A stretch of DNA of 64,000 nucleotides. Source: an uncultured Eggerthella sp. (GTDB taxonomy: Bacteria; Actinomycetota; Coriobacteriia; Coriobacteriales; Eggerthellaceae). Where the stretch lies: positions 62,001 to 126,000 of the forward strand of contig CAUASB010000004.1 in NCBI GenBank assembly GCA_958431815.1, in the 5' to 3' direction. Position numbers and translations under genes: made by a program. Shown here in pieces: positions 45,071 through 54,543 of this stretch (the first letter of the stretch is position 1; each line of letters starts with the position of its first letter). A model generated the notes under the pieces. It was not told the DNA's origin. It did not search any database and saw only the letters and a program-made list of their open reading frames with translations.

Positions 45071-46366
45071 CTAGCGGCTCTCCCAGCCGTTGAAGATGGT
45101 CTGGTTGCGATCGGGGCCAACGGCGATGATGGAAGCCTTGACGCCGGAAATCTCTTCCAGGTACTTAACGTAGCTCTGCGCGTTTGCAGGCAGGTCTTCG
45201 AACTTCTTGCAGTCGGAGATGTCAACGCCTTCCCAGCCGGGAAGCTCTTCGTAAATAGGCGTTACATTCTTCGGGTAAATAACCGAATGCTGCATGGGGA
45301 AGTAATCGTAGCGCTGGCCGTCGGCCTCGTATGCTACGCACACCTTGATGCGGGGAACGCAGGAAAGCACGTCGAGCTTGGTGAGGGCCATATCGGTCAT
45401 AGAGTTAACTTCCACCGCATAGCGGGCCTGCACCGCGTCGAACCAACCGCAGCGACGCTCACGGCCAGTGGTTACGCCGTATTCGCCACCTACCTTGCGC
45501 AGCAGATCGCCCGTTTCGTCCTTGAGTTCCGTGGGGAACGGGCCAGAGCCCACGCGCGTGATGTAGGCCTTGGCAATGCCCAGAACCTTGCTGATGGCTT
45601 TTGGGCCAACGCCGGAACCTGTGGGAGCACCGCCTGCGCAGCAGGAAGAAGAGGTAACGAACGGATACGTACCGTGGTCAACGTCGAGCATGGTGCCCTG
45701 AGCACCTTCGAACAGGACATTCTTACCCGCACGGAGCTCCGCATTCAGCAGCTGCGTGGTTTCAGCCATATGAGCGCGCATAACGTCGGCATAGGGAAGG
45801 TACATCTCGCAGATCTGGTCGACCGTGTAGGGCTCAAGACCGTAGATCTTGGTAAGGATCTGGTTCTTCAGGAAAAGCGCTGCCTCAACCTTCTCGCGGA
45901 AGATCTTCTCGTCGAGCAAATCCTGCACGCGGATGCCGCAGCGGGAAATCTTGTCTTCATAAGCAGGGCCGATGCCGCGCTTGGTGGTACCGATCTTGTG
46001 CTTGCCAAGATGGCGCTCGGAGGCACCGTCAAGATCGATGTGGTACGGCATGATGATATGAGCATCGCAGGAAATGCGCAGGCGCTCGCACGAGAAGCCC
46101 TCGCCTTCCAGCATGTTCATTTCCTCTACCAGAACCTTCGGGTCGACAACGCAGCCGTTGCCGATCACGGGCGTGATGTGATCGTACATAACGCCCGACG
46201 GAATCAGGTGAAGGGCGAGCTTGGTGTCGCCGTGGATAACGGTGTGACCTGCATTGTTGCCGCCCTGATAGCGGACAACGTAATCGTAATCACTTGCGAT
46301 GAGGTCAGTGATCTTGCCTTTGCCCTCGTCGCCCCACTGGGCACCGAGGAGAACCGTACTTGGCAT
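45071..46366 (-). CDS. purA: Adenylosuccinate synthetase
   Basis: 431 residues from the ATG at 46366 (AAAGGA upstream); the open frame runs back to 46435 without a site. It uses GTP to join IMP and aspartate. The N-terminal GTP loop LLGAQWGDEGKGKITD, RYQGGNNAGHT, GTTKRGIGPAYEDK, FEGAQGTMLDVDHGTYPFVTSS and the C-terminal guanine-binding region are present. It lies 80 bases after the YhaN-like gene. Confidence 0.97.
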   Translation of the reverse strand: MPSTVLLGAQWGDEGKGKITDLIASDYDYVVRYQGGNNAGHTVIHGDTKLALHLIPSGVMYDHITPVIGNGCVVDPKVLVEEMNMLEGEGFSCERLRISCDAHIIMPYHIDLDGASERHLGKHKIGTTKRGIGPAYEDKISRCGIRVQDLLDEKIFREKVEAALFLKNQILTKIYGLEPYTVDQICEMYLPYADVMRAHMAETTQLLNAELRAGKNVLFEGAQGTMLDVDHGTYPFVTSSSCCAGGAPTGSGVGPKAISKVLGIAKAYITRVGSGPFPTELKDETGDLLRKVGGEYGVTTGRERRCGWFDAVQARYAVEVNSMTDMALTKLDVLSCVPRIKVCVAYEADGQRYDYFPMQHSVIYPKNVTPIYEELPGWEGVDISDCKKFEDLPANAQSYVKYLEEISGVKASIIAVGPDRNQTIFNGWESR

Positions 46367-46446
46367 GAATGGTCCTTTCAGTGTTTCGATAAGCAGCCAG
46401 GAGATAACGCGCATGCGCGCATTTTGCCCTAGCAACCAAAATCATA

Positions 46447-48660
46447 CTACAGTTGAATCGAATTAATCCGCGGATCGACACTTACCATCAAGGCTGCAAC
46501 GTCTGCGTGGCAAGTAAAGAGGATCACCTGCCGCTGCTTGGCAAGCTCAACCAATGCCTTTGCAGCCCCCTTGCGCCGCTCGTCATCGAAATTGACCAAA
46601 ATATCGTCACAAAGAACAGGCAGGCTGCCGCCCACATTAGGCGCCGACATCAACAACGCAATGCGCAGACTCAGGTACAGCTGTTGCCTTGTACCGAGCG
46701 AAAGAAGCTTCGGGGAACGAGGGGCTCTTATTTCGTCAAGCACCTCCAAATCGCCTTCCGCATTCATGCGAACCCGCTGCCAGGCGCCACCTGTCATTTG
46801 GCTGAGCAGGCGCGATGCCGTGCGATACACCTCAGGCTGACTCTTGCGCTCCCATTCGGCGATGGCCGTTTCCAGCGAGCGCTTTGCGATGAACAGCACC
46901 GCCAGCTGCCGGTAGGCTTCCTTCAGGTTGGCTTCCACCTGTTCGCATTGAAACTTCGCTTCGTCGAAATCGAAATCAGTGCGCGCTGCAGCAAGGCGCT
47001 CTGAAATCTCGCCGTACTGCCGCTCTGTTTCCGCAAGCAAATTGGCCGTGGTGCGGCGCTCCTGTTCTTTGCGTTGCACCGCCTGCTGAACATCGGATGC
47101 CGATGCCCCATCGGCAAACCCCGCCAGACGGCATCGCTCAATGCGTTTGCTGCGAAGCGTAGCAAGTTCGGTACGTAGGCTTGCGCACTGCAGAGTACGC
47201 GCTTGATGGTTCTGCGTAGCCGACAGCTGCTTCGTTCGATAATCGGCAAGCTGCGACATGATCCTTCGCGCACGCCGCAACGAACCCGCCGCGGCCTTCA
47301 GTCCGTTGGCATCCATGAACCCGGTAACCTGGGCATCGAAATCAGCCAAAGAGCGCTCGCAGGCAGCCACGGTCTTCTGATCCTGCTGGACAACCCATCG
47401 GCGCTTCTTCAGGTCTTCTTCCAGAACATCTTCATCATGCGTTGGTTTTAAGGCCATGGAAATACCTGATGCGGCAATGACCAGGGAAAATATCACCAAG
47501 ACCATACCGATAACCAAATACGATAAGCCGCCGGTAGCAGGAGAGCGGTACAGCACGAACGAGCCCGCCACCGCCATCACTACCGCTATGGCAACGGCAA
47601 GTCCGATCTTTGTTTTGCGTTGCAGGGCAAACTGCTTTTGCCTGCCTTCCGCTCCGGCAGCTTCGGCAAACACCTCGTAGTCCGATTCCGACCGCACGGC
47701 ATCCATGCGCGCTGCATCCAACGAATGCTCCAACTTCGCGCGCTTCTGCTCGAAATCTTCCAAGGTGTCGCAAAGGTGCAGCTCTTCTTCAGCAGAAAGC
47801 GCCACCAAATCGGCAAGCTCTACGGGAACCTGTCCCTCCTGCTCGTGCGCTTCGTCCTCCAGTTGCAGAGCCTCGTGAAGCGCATCACGCGCATTAGCGA
47901 GCGAAGAATCCAGCGATTCCAGCTGCACCTTGCATGTTTTCAGACTCTCTATCTCGGCATTCAGCTCTTCCTGCGTTTTCGCAAGCAAATCTCGCTTCGA
48001 AGCCAAAGAATCAAGGGTTTTTTCTTGCGAGCGTAGTGCATCGGCTTCTTCGCGCCGTTTATGCACCCGTTCGCGCAAGCGGTTGCGTTGCTCCTTCAAG
48101 TTAGGAACCGAATCGGGGTTCTTCGACGAACGGGACAGCTTCTGCCGGATACGCTCATTTACCTCATCAAGCGCCTTTGCGGGCGAAGAGCCCGTGCCAG
48201 AACCTGCGGTAAGAAGATGCGAAGTCACTTCATTGTGGCGGTCGAGCTTCAAAAGCTCATCGCTGGTAAGGGCGAAGATGGTGCGATAGGTTTCCTCGTC
48301 GATGTCTGAAAGCACCAAAGCGGCGTTCGTGGCCCCTTCGCTGTTCTTTGCGCGCTTAACCTCAAGAACGGTGTCGTTATCGGGGTTGCGAAAGAACAAG
48401 CTGCCAATGCGTTCCGCGCCTTCAGGACGATAGGAATTGCCCTGCCCCCGTGAAGTCGGCCAGCCGAACAGCACGCCCTTTATCAGCTCGCTCAGCGTTG
48501 TTTTCCCTGCTTCATTCGGCCCGTACACTACATTGAGGCCTGGACGAAATGGTCCTACGATAATGTTCGAGAACTTGCCAAAGCTGGTTACTTTCACATG
48601 CTCAAGGAACAGCGGCGTCGATTGCGCTTGGCTATTCTGCTCGTGGCATTTCTTGCCCAT
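46447..48660 (-). CDS. YhaN-like AAA/SMC-type ATPase with internal membrane segments
   Basis: 737 residues. The N-terminal ABC-type head has Walker A GPNEAGKTT near residue 50. Two long coiled-coil arms flank a pair of hydrophobic segments near 355-410. The C-terminal head has LSLGTRQQLYLSLRIAL (ABC signature), LPVLCDDILVNFDDERR (Walker B) and a switch His in TCHAD. In Bacillus, YhaN with YhaO forms a membrane-linked DNA-processing complex similar to SbcCD. Its ATG follows the neighbouring stop directly, so the two are probably translated as a unit. Confidence 0.88.
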   Translation of the reverse strand: MGKKCHEQNSQAQSTPLFLEHVKVTSFGKFSNIIVGPFRPGLNVVYGPNEAGKTTLSELIKGVLFGWPTSRGQGNSYRPEGAERIGSLFFRNPDNDTVLEVKRAKNSEGATNAALVLSDIDEETYRTIFALTSDELLKLDRHNEVTSHLLTAGSGTGSSPAKALDEVNERIRQKLSRSSKNPDSVPNLKEQRNRLRERVHKRREEADALRSQEKTLDSLASKRDLLAKTQEELNAEIESLKTCKVQLESLDSSLANARDALHEALQLEDEAHEQEGQVPVELADLVALSAEEELHLCDTLEDFEQKRAKLEHSLDAARMDAVRSESDYEVFAEAAGAEGRQKQFALQRKTKIGLAVAIAVVMAVAGSFVLYRSPATGGLSYLVIGMVLVIFSLVIAASGISMALKPTHDEDVLEEDLKKRRWVVQQDQKTVAACERSLADFDAQVTGFMDANGLKAAAGSLRRARRIMSQLADYRTKQLSATQNHQARTLQCASLRTELATLRSKRIERCRLAGFADGASASDVQQAVQRKEQERRTTANLLAETERQYGEISERLAAARTDFDFDEAKFQCEQVEANLKEAYRQLAVLFIAKRSLETAIAEWERKSQPEVYRTASRLLSQMTGGAWQRVRMNAEGDLEVLDEIRAPRSPKLLSLGTRQQLYLSLRIALLMSAPNVGGSLPVLCDDILVNFDDERRKGAAKALVELAKQRQVILFTCHADVAALMVSVDPRINSIQL

Positions 48661-49917
48661 TTACGCATCACGTCCCAGCAAATCAAGAACCAAGGTTTCC
48701 GCCTCATCGCACAAAGAGGGCATTACACGCCCCATCGCTTGGGGCAACGGCAAATCGCGCTCGCAGAACTCCGATTCGATTCCGGCAAGAGCATCAGGCG
48801 CTCCCGCTCGGTACTCATCAAGGGCACCCAAATACACCGAAGGGAATAAACCTTCGCTTCGAAGCGCTTCTTTATCAATGAGAGCACCTGTTTTGTCTTG
48901 GATGGCATCGATAAAGAAAAACGGGTACGAGTCGTTAATGGCTTGACGCACCTCTTCCAGAACATGGGCGTCAAGGCGAGCATGTATCGAAGACCGGCCG
49001 TATATCGCTACGCGGAAAATCATTCTCTGGCAACAGGCATCGGCGTTCGCCGCAAATTGGGCAGCGGTAATGTGCTCCTGCATCTCAGCAACGGTGGCGC
49101 AGGAGGAAATATCTACTTCCAAACGATTCCATTCAACCTGAGCCATCGGTAAAAACTCAGCATGAACAGGCTGTTCTTCATCGAGCGTTACCAAATAAAC
49201 CCCATGGTGGCCTGTTTCAACGACGCTTCTTCCCTGTGGGCAACCGGAAAAAGCAATGCGTGGGTTGGCAGCATCGGGGATCAACCGCGGCTGATGAACA
49301 TGACCGCATGCCCAATAGTCAACATCACGCGAAAGCAGCGTTTTCGGAGATACTGGAGAACGTGTTGGGTCGATATCAAGACCCGTATGCAGCACACCCA
49401 CCATGAAAGGCGCCGTAACACCAGTGGAACATTGCGCTGTTTCACGTGAAACACCTTCGGAAATATCGCAATCAACCGGCCATGCCTGGTTGAAATAGCC
49501 CCTCCCGCCTATAAGGGCCATAGGCACGCCGTCGCGCTCGTACACCGCAAAGCTAGGCTCCCCAGCGCCCAAAAGGTGAGCATTGGAAGGCAACGCGGAA
49601 AATCCGTTATCCCATGAAGTAAACGGATCATGGTTTCCCGTTACGAAATATACGGGGATATTCGCTTCATCGAGTCGCTTGAGCCCCGATACGAACAGGG
49701 AAAAGTCAGCATACGAGGGACGTGAATCATCGAAGATATCGCCCGCAATCACAACAAAGTCAACGCGCTTTTCCAAGGCAGTATCGATAATGCGCCGATA
49801 CGCCGAGGGGATGGCTTCGAGCAAAGCATCCGCCCATAAAGACGAACTTGCTCGAAGCCCCTTGAACGGTGCCCCTAAATGCAAGTCGGCCGCGTGTATG
49901 AACGTAATGCTGCTCAA
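48661..49917 (-). CDS. YhaO/SbcD-like DNA exonuclease (metallophosphoesterase)
   Basis: 418 residues from a TTG at 49917, chosen for AGGAAGG 5 bases upstream; a TTG seven codons earlier has no site. Manganese nuclease motifs are HAADLHLG, IAGDIFDD, TGNHD, VLHTG and CGHVHQP, in the order of the Mre11/SbcD family. It lies between dnaB and the YhaN-like ATPase. Codons reading V-S-R-E-T carry a perfect parS 16-mer (49438-49453). Confidence 0.92.
   Translation of the reverse strand: MSSITFIHAADLHLGAPFKGLRASSSLWADALLEAIPSAYRRIIDTALEKRVDFVVIAGDIFDDSRPSYADFSLFVSGLKRLDEANIPVYFVTGNHDPFTSWDNGFSALPSNAHLLGAGEPSFAVYERDGVPMALIGGRGYFNQAWPVDCDISEGVSRETAQCSTGVTAPFMVGVLHTGLDIDPTRSPVSPKTLLSRDVDYWACGHVHQPRLIPDAANPRIAFSGCPQGRSVVETGHHGVYLVTLDEEQPVHAEFLPMAQVEWNRLEVDISSCATVAEMQEHITAAQFAANADACCQRMIFRVAIYGRSSIHARLDAHVLEEVRQAINDSYPFFFIDAIQDKTGALIDKEALRSEGLFPSVYLGALDEYRAGAPDALAGIESEFCERDLPLPQAMGRVMPSLCDEAETLVLDLLGRDA
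49438..49453. promoter_or_regulatory. parS site 2 (perfect consensus), inside the nuclease gene
   Basis: TGTTTCACGTGAAACA is an exact match to the ParB-binding parS consensus. It lies within coding sequence of the YhaO-like gene. Confidence 0.9.
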
Positions 49918-49938
49918 CCCAGCCTTCCTCTCGTGCAA

Positions 49939-51306
49939 TTAGTAACGCGAATCGTCAAAATGATTGGTGAACTTGGTGAACTCGGGGATGAACGTAAGAG
50001 GGATATCCCGCGTCGGGCCGCTACGGTTCTTAGCCACAATAAGCTCAGCCATGCCCCAATCGGGACGACTGTCGGATTCGGCTTCCGCTTCGGTAGTGCT
50101 TCGGTCGATGAACATTACGATGTCGGCGTCCTGTTCGATGGAGCCCGATTCGCGCAGGTCAGAAAGCATAGGGCGTTTGTCGGTACGCGATTCAACACCA
50201 CGGGAAAGCTGGGAAAGCGAGATAATGGGCACTTCCAATTCCTTGGCAAGCACCTTCAAACCACGCGATATTTCGGCAACTTCAACAGCGCGGTTGTTCG
50301 GATGAGGAATAACCGGTTGCATAAGCTGCAGGTAGTCGACGATGATCAGGCCGTTTTTCTTGTTGCGCATCATACGACGCGCCTTGGTGCGCAATTCCAC
50401 AATGGAAAGGCCTGCCGAGTCGTCGACGTACAGTTCGCAATTGGAAAGATCACTTGAAGCCTGAATAAGCTGGCTCCAGTCGCCTTCGGTAAGCTGGCCG
50501 TTGCGCATACGCGAAAGCGCCAAACCAGCCTCGGCAGCCAAAAGCCTCTGGGTGATTTCGTTCGAGCTCATTTCCAAGCTGAAAAATGCAACAGTTGAAC
50601 CCGCTTTCGCCGCATTAGCGGCAAGGTTCATGGCAAACGAGGTTTTGCCAACAGCAGGACGGGCCGCAAGAATAATAAGGTTGCCGGGGCGCAAACCGCA
50701 GAACAGCTTGTCTACATCAATGAACCCTGTCGGAATGCCCTGCAGCTGGCCTTCACGGTTGCCCATTTCGGCAATTTCCTCGTTGGCTTCCACCAACAGC
50801 TCCTGAATGCCTTTGAAGCTCGAGTTAACCGTTTGCTCGGTAACGCCGAACAGGGCCGCCTCCGACTGAGAGATGAGCTCCTTCGGATCGGCGGGGGAGT
50901 CGTATGCCAAAGAAGTGATCTGAGCCGCACTCATAAGAAGCTGGCGGCGAATAGCGTCACGGCTTACGATTTCAGCATGATGCTGCCAGCTGGTGAAGGC
51001 AAAGGTGTTGTCGGCGAGCTCCAGCAGGTACTGCTGCCCGCCTACCGCTTCCAGCTGCCCTGCAGCCTTCAGATTATCCGAAACCGAAATAACATCGATA
51101 GGAATAGAGCGCGAGTTCATTTCGCGCATCGTTTCGAAAATTATCTTGTGAGCAGGGCGAAAGAAGCTTTCGGGCTTCAACTTCAAGGATACTTCCTCGA
51201 ATACACCCGTCGAAAGAAGGCATGCAGCAAGAACAGTCTGCTCAGCTTCGATGTTCTGAGGCAAAGACTTGCGCGCTTCAGAAGAAGGCTGATTGTTCTC
51301 CGGCAT
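49939..51306 (-). CDS. dnaB: Replicative DNA helicase DnaB
   Basis: 455 residues from the ATG at 51306 (AAGGAG upstream), typical length, no intein. The N-terminal DnaG-interacting domain (LPQNIEAEQTVLAACLL) is followed by the RecA-like motor: Walker A ARPAVGKTSFA, FFSLEMSSNEITQRL, Walker B LIIVDYLQLM and the SLSQLSRGVESR loop with the arginine finger. It follows the rpsF-ssb-rpsR-rplI block, a common bacterial order, but two terminators intervene. Confidence 0.97.
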   Translation of the reverse strand: MPENNQPSSEARKSLPQNIEAEQTVLAACLLSTGVFEEVSLKLKPESFFRPAHKIIFETMREMNSRSIPIDVISVSDNLKAAGQLEAVGGQQYLLELADNTFAFTSWQHHAEIVSRDAIRRQLLMSAAQITSLAYDSPADPKELISQSEAALFGVTEQTVNSSFKGIQELLVEANEEIAEMGNREGQLQGIPTGFIDVDKLFCGLRPGNLIILAARPAVGKTSFAMNLAANAAKAGSTVAFFSLEMSSNEITQRLLAAEAGLALSRMRNGQLTEGDWSQLIQASSDLSNCELYVDDSAGLSIVELRTKARRMMRNKKNGLIIVDYLQLMQPVIPHPNNRAVEVAEISRGLKVLAKELEVPIISLSQLSRGVESRTDKRPMLSDLRESGSIEQDADIVMFIDRSTTEAEAESDSRPDWGMAELIVAKNRSGPTRDIPLTFIPEFTKFTNHFDDSRY

Positions 51307-51482
51307 ACGTTCTGCTCCTTGGTGATTTACCAGCTAGTTAGCTAACACTTAACTTTAACATGCGGAACTAAGATACCGAAAGGATAAATAAACAGAATAG
51401 CACTTCACAAACATGCCTTTTAGAAGCGCGCTTTTACACTACCGAAGCCCTTAGCGAAATCTCCCATGCAAGCACACTAGAC

Positions 51483-51515
51483 ATAAAAAAGACCACCCCA
51501 AAGGGTGGTCTTTCG
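51483..51515 (-). terminator. Second tandem terminator after rplI
   Basis: An 11-bp AAAGACCACCC/GGGTGGTCTTT stem with a T run on the minus strand, about 70 bases beyond the first terminator. The intervening 51516-51583 has no protein gene. Confidence 0.82.
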
Positions 51516-51583
51516 CAGCACAAGAAAAGCCTGCGATACATTGGATACTTTACGATTCCCTGCGCAACGTCAGGCCCCTCATA

Positions 51584-51614
51584 CAAAAAAAGCGCCGTTC
51601 TTGGAACGGCGCTC
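51584..51614 (-). terminator. Intrinsic terminator of the rpsF-ssb-rpsR-rplI operon
   Basis: A 10-bp perfect stem (AGCGCCGTTC and complement, 51591-51613) followed by seven T residues on the minus strand. Confidence 0.88.
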
Positions 51615-51622
51615 CAGTGGTG

Positions 51623-52150
51623 CTATTCAGCAGCTTCTTCAGTTGCCTCTTCAGCCTCAACGGCTTCTTCCTCGGCAGCTTCCTCTGCAGGAGCAGCAAA
51701 GGTTTCCTCGTCACCAACGAGGAGGGTGAGGTCAGCCTTGATGTCGCGGTACAGCGAAACAACAACGGTGTGCTCACCAGCAGACTTGATGGCGTTCTTG
51801 ATCTCAACGCGACGACGGTCGATGTCGAGGTCAGCCTGAGCCTTAACAGCGTCGGCAACCATCTGAGAGGTTACGGAACCGAAGAGTACGCCCTCTTCGC
51901 CTACGCGAACCTCAACCTTAACGGTGAGACCCTCGAGCTGAGCCTTCATCTTGTTGGCATCAGCAATGCGGTTCTCTTCGCGAGCAGCAATGTTGTGCTT
52001 GCGCTGCTCGAGCTGCTTCAGATTGCCCTTGGTGGCCAGAACAGCCATACCCTGGGGAAGCAGATAGTTGTTAGCAAAGCCGGGAGCTACGTCTACAACG
52101 TCGCCTTCGCCGCCCTTGTTCTTAACTTCAGTAAGAAGGATAACTTTCAT
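51623..52150 (-). CDS. rplI: Ribosomal protein L9
   Basis: 175 residues. The N-terminal L9 domain (MKVILLTEVKNKGGEGDVVDVAPGFANNYLLPQGMA) and C-terminal domain are standard. About 25 residues of Ala/Glu-rich acidic tail extend beyond the usual end near residue 150. AGGAGG precedes the ATG. The tail is unusual among bacteria and its role is unknown. Confidence 0.97.
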   Translation of the reverse strand: MKVILLTEVKNKGGEGDVVDVAPGFANNYLLPQGMAVLATKGNLKQLEQRKHNIAAREENRIADANKMKAQLEGLTVKVEVRVGEEGVLFGSVTSQMVADAVKAQADLDIDRRRVEIKNAIKSAGEHTVVVSLYRDIKADLTLLVGDEETFAAPAEEAAEEEAVEAEEATEEAAE

Positions 52151-52162
52151 TTCATCCTCCTC

Positions 52163-52423
52163 TTAGCGATTACGACGATCGCCGCGGCCGCTTACAGCAG
52201 GCACTGCGTAAGGCATAAGAGCCATTTCGCGTGCGCGCTTTACAGCGTTGGCAATATCGCGCTGGTGCTGGGTGCAAGCGCCCGTAACGCGGCGGGGCTT
52301 GATCTTCCCACGGTCAGTAACATACTTGCGCAGCATCTGGGTGTCTTTGTAGTCGACATATTCCGCATGATCCTTGCAGAACTGGCAATACTTTCGACGA
52401 GGCTGCTTAGTGTAATCAGACAT
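52163..52423 (-). CDS. rpsR: Ribosomal protein S18
   Basis: 86 residues from the ATG at 52423 (AAAGAGGT upstream). Signatures are YCQFCKDH near the N-terminus, YVTDRGKIKPRR and TGACTQHQRDIANAVKRAR. The CxxC plus CxxxH residues indicate the zinc-binding form of S18. Confidence 0.97.
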   Translation of the reverse strand: MSDYTKQPRRKYCQFCKDHAEYVDYKDTQMLRKYVTDRGKIKPRRVTGACTQHQRDIANAVKRAREMALMPYAVPAVSGRGDRRNR

Positions 52424-52442
52424 GTTAACCTCTTTCGAATGA

Positions 52443-52898
52443 TTAGAACGGAATGTCGTCGTCGTACACGGAGGCATCTACAACCGGAGCCGCCATAGGG
52501 GCCGCTGCCGGCATCGGTGCGGCCATAGGCGCTGCTGCCATGGGAGCCGCGGCGCGCGGTGCGCTGTCATTGCGGCTGGTCATGAACTCGATCTCGTCAA
52601 CGATGACTTCGATCTTGCTGCGCTTCTGACCATCGCGTTCCCATTGGCTCCAACGAAGCTTGCCTTCGATGGCAACCTTGCTGCCCTTGGAAAGGAAGCG
52701 GGAAACGCTTTGGGCACGAGCACCGAACATAGTGCAATCGATAAAGTTGGGGTAATCTTCCCATTCGCCCGTCTGCTGGTTCTTACGACGATCATTGACT
52801 GCAACGCCGAAACCAAGAACAGGCATGCCGCTTGCGGTAGAACGCAAGTCGGGGTCACGGGTAAGGTTTCCACTGATTACAACTCGATTGATGCTCAT
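52443..52898 (-). CDS. ssb: Single-stranded DNA-binding protein
   Basis: 151 residues. An OB fold (INRVVISGNLTRDPDLRSTASG, VNDRRKN, FIDCTMFGARAQSV, GSKVAIEGKLRWSQWE), then a Met/Ala/Pro-rich linker and the acidic C-terminal tip DDDIPF that recruits partner proteins. AAAGAGGT precedes the ATG. It is located between rpsF and rpsR, the classical arrangement. Confidence 0.97.
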   Translation of the reverse strand: MSINRVVISGNLTRDPDLRSTASGMPVLGFGVAVNDRRKNQQTGEWEDYPNFIDCTMFGARAQSVSRFLSKGSKVAIEGKLRWSQWERDGQKRSKIEVIVDEIEFMTSRNDSAPRAAAPMAAAPMAAPMPAAAPMAAPVVDASVYDDDIPF

Positions 52899-52955
52899 AT
52901 CAATACCTCTTTCACAACGGGGACGAATCCGTCCACCTTTTGATTTCCGTAATAA

Positions 52956-53249
52956 TTAATCGCGATCGGTGCGAGCAACGATCATGTGGCGTACTACAGC
53001 ATCGGAGATGCGGAGAACGCGGTCGAGTTCAGCAATGTTGCTGGGCTCTGCATGGAAATCGATGAGGGTGTAATCACCGTCGGTCAAACCGTTGATTTCG
53101 TAAGCGAGCTTGCGCTTACCCCAGTTATCAACATTATCAACGACACCGTTACCTTCTGCGAGGGCGGTCTCGATACGCTTCATAACAGCGAGACGAGATT
53201 CTTCGTCGATAGACGGAGCTACAAAATACAAGAGTTCATAAGCCTTCAT
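52956..53249 (-). CDS. rpsF: Ribosomal protein S6
   Basis: 97 residues from the ATG at 53249, preceded by GGAGGTGA. The fold shows MKAYELLYFV, the WGKRKLAYEI strand and a final IVARTDRD. It starts the rpsF-ssb-rpsR-rplI operon. An upstream in-frame extension to 53417 lacks a site and is not family-like. Confidence 0.97.
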   Translation of the reverse strand: MKAYELLYFVAPSIDEESRLAVMKRIETALAEGNGVVDNVDNWGKRKLAYEINGLTDGDYTLIDFHAEPSNIAELDRVLRISDAVVRHMIVARTDRD

Positions 53250-53474
53250 CAGTTCACCTCCTCTGGACTTACGGCTTCGGGCATAAAGGCGTTCCCGAAG
53301 CAGGAAATTTAGCCTTGCTAGAATACCGTACCTGCCAAGGAGTATGGGAGCTTGGCTTAAGAACTCACGGTTTGCACACATTAGCTTTTCGATTCCCGCA
53401 CTCAGGGTATAGCCCACTTGTGAAAACCTTGAGAAAGCGATGAGAAGCCTTTGCGAAAGCTCTGCGCCTTGGAA

Positions 53475-53490
53475 CGTTTCACGTGAAACA
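53475..53490. promoter_or_regulatory. parS-like ParB-binding site 3
   Basis: CGTTTCACGTGAAACA matches the parS consensus at 15 of 16 positions. It is intergenic between rpsF and the acidic orphan. Confidence 0.8.
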
Positions 53491-53542
53491 GAGCGCTTTC
53501 ATCGCTGCGTTTCACGATGTGGAACACAGCCTTGTAGGCAAA

Positions 53543-53578
53543 GAAAAACCCGAAGCGGCATTTCGCTTCGGGTTTTCG
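53543..53578 (-). terminator. Intrinsic terminator of the acidic orphan gene
   Basis: A 13-bp perfect stem (AAAACCCGAAGCG and complement, 53545-53576) with T-rich flank on the minus strand. Confidence 0.85.
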
Positions 53579-53614
53579 AAAAAGCTATGAGCAGCGCGAG
53601 CTGCAGAGGCTAGG

Positions 53615-54109
53615 TTACTCTTCGTCCTCACCCTGCTGAGCAGCAGGATAAAGGGAGCCTTCCATGTCCAGCTCCAGCTTGAGGTTTTCCATAAAGTTCG
53701 GTGCTGGGCCGATGTAGACAACTTCGCGGTCGATGCCTTCGTCGTCGTAGAGATAGCCGAATGCGTAGCCCTGCTCTTCGCCGGGCAAACCGCCTTCGGC
53801 GATAAGAGCGTCTTTCTGGCCTCCATCGGTGTCAACGTAGCCGTCGTAGCAGAAGGCATAGGCTGTAGCGCCGCGAGCACCCTGTACTTCCTTACGCGCA
53901 GCCAAGAAGCACTCTTCAGCATCGTCACCCGGGTGGGTTTCGATGAACAGATTCTCTTTCACTGCCAGGCCAGTGAAGGGGATAACATCCTTGCCCTCTT
54001 CCATCTTGTCAGCAGCCTCGTTCAGAACAGACACAATGACGGCCTTCAAAACGTCGTCAACATCTTCTACGGGGATATCGTTTTCGGGATCTACCACACG
54101 ATCTACCAT
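53615..54109 (-). CDS. Acidic protein of unknown function
   Basis: 164 residues, strongly acidic, soluble. AAAGGACAACC precedes the ATG. An N-terminal helix (VEDVDDVLKAVIVSVLNEAADKM) leads to mixed alpha/beta sequence with GDDAEECFLAARKE, a GYAFGYLYDDEG segment and an acidic tail GEDEE. No family was recognised. Gene length, codon use and its own terminator support a real gene. Confidence 0.75.
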   Translation of the reverse strand: MVDRVVDPENDIPVEDVDDVLKAVIVSVLNEAADKMEEGKDVIPFTGLAVKENLFIETHPGDDAEECFLAARKEVQGARGATAYAFCYDGYVDTDGGQKDALIAEGGLPGEEQGYAFGYLYDDEGIDREVVYIGPAPNFMENLKLELDMEGSLYPAAQQGEDEE

Positions 54110-54543
54110 GGTTGTCCTTTCCCTTTTTCGTTAAACCAATGCAGCCCAGTGTACCCAAGCAAAAGCCAAGAAACCAACCCAACTCCGCCAACGACCACAA
54201 CCCGTCCACGAAGCGTTGCGTTCACTCGCTCTACGGGGCGGAAAACGCACAAGGGTAGAAGCGGTCTCTTTTCGATCGCCCGCTTGAGAGCAGTTTCACG
54301 TCGGCAAATACTCCGCAGAATGACTTGATGCGCGGTTTTGCATCCGGGCATGCCCAAGCGAATGCCAAGAGCTGCCTACCAATAAGCACAAAAAGAGAGA
54401 AGCGAAGGTTTCACCGCCCTATTCGCACCCTCCTCAGCAAAGAAGCAGAGAAAGCGTGTTCGTTCAACGTCATGAAAAACTTACCCTCGGACAGGAACGT
54501 TCAAGAAAGCCAAACCCCGAGCCAAAGCCAGATAAACAAAAAT
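54110..54543. other. Intergenic, nothing recognised
   Basis: About 430 bases between the acidic orphan and the family-1 repeat. Short open frames exist but none has a ribosome-binding site or family resemblance. Confidence 0.5.

Noticed and set aside
53503..53527. A fifth parS-like site (TTTCACGATGTGGAACA)
   Set aside because: Inserted bases break the 16-bp palindrome needed by ParB.
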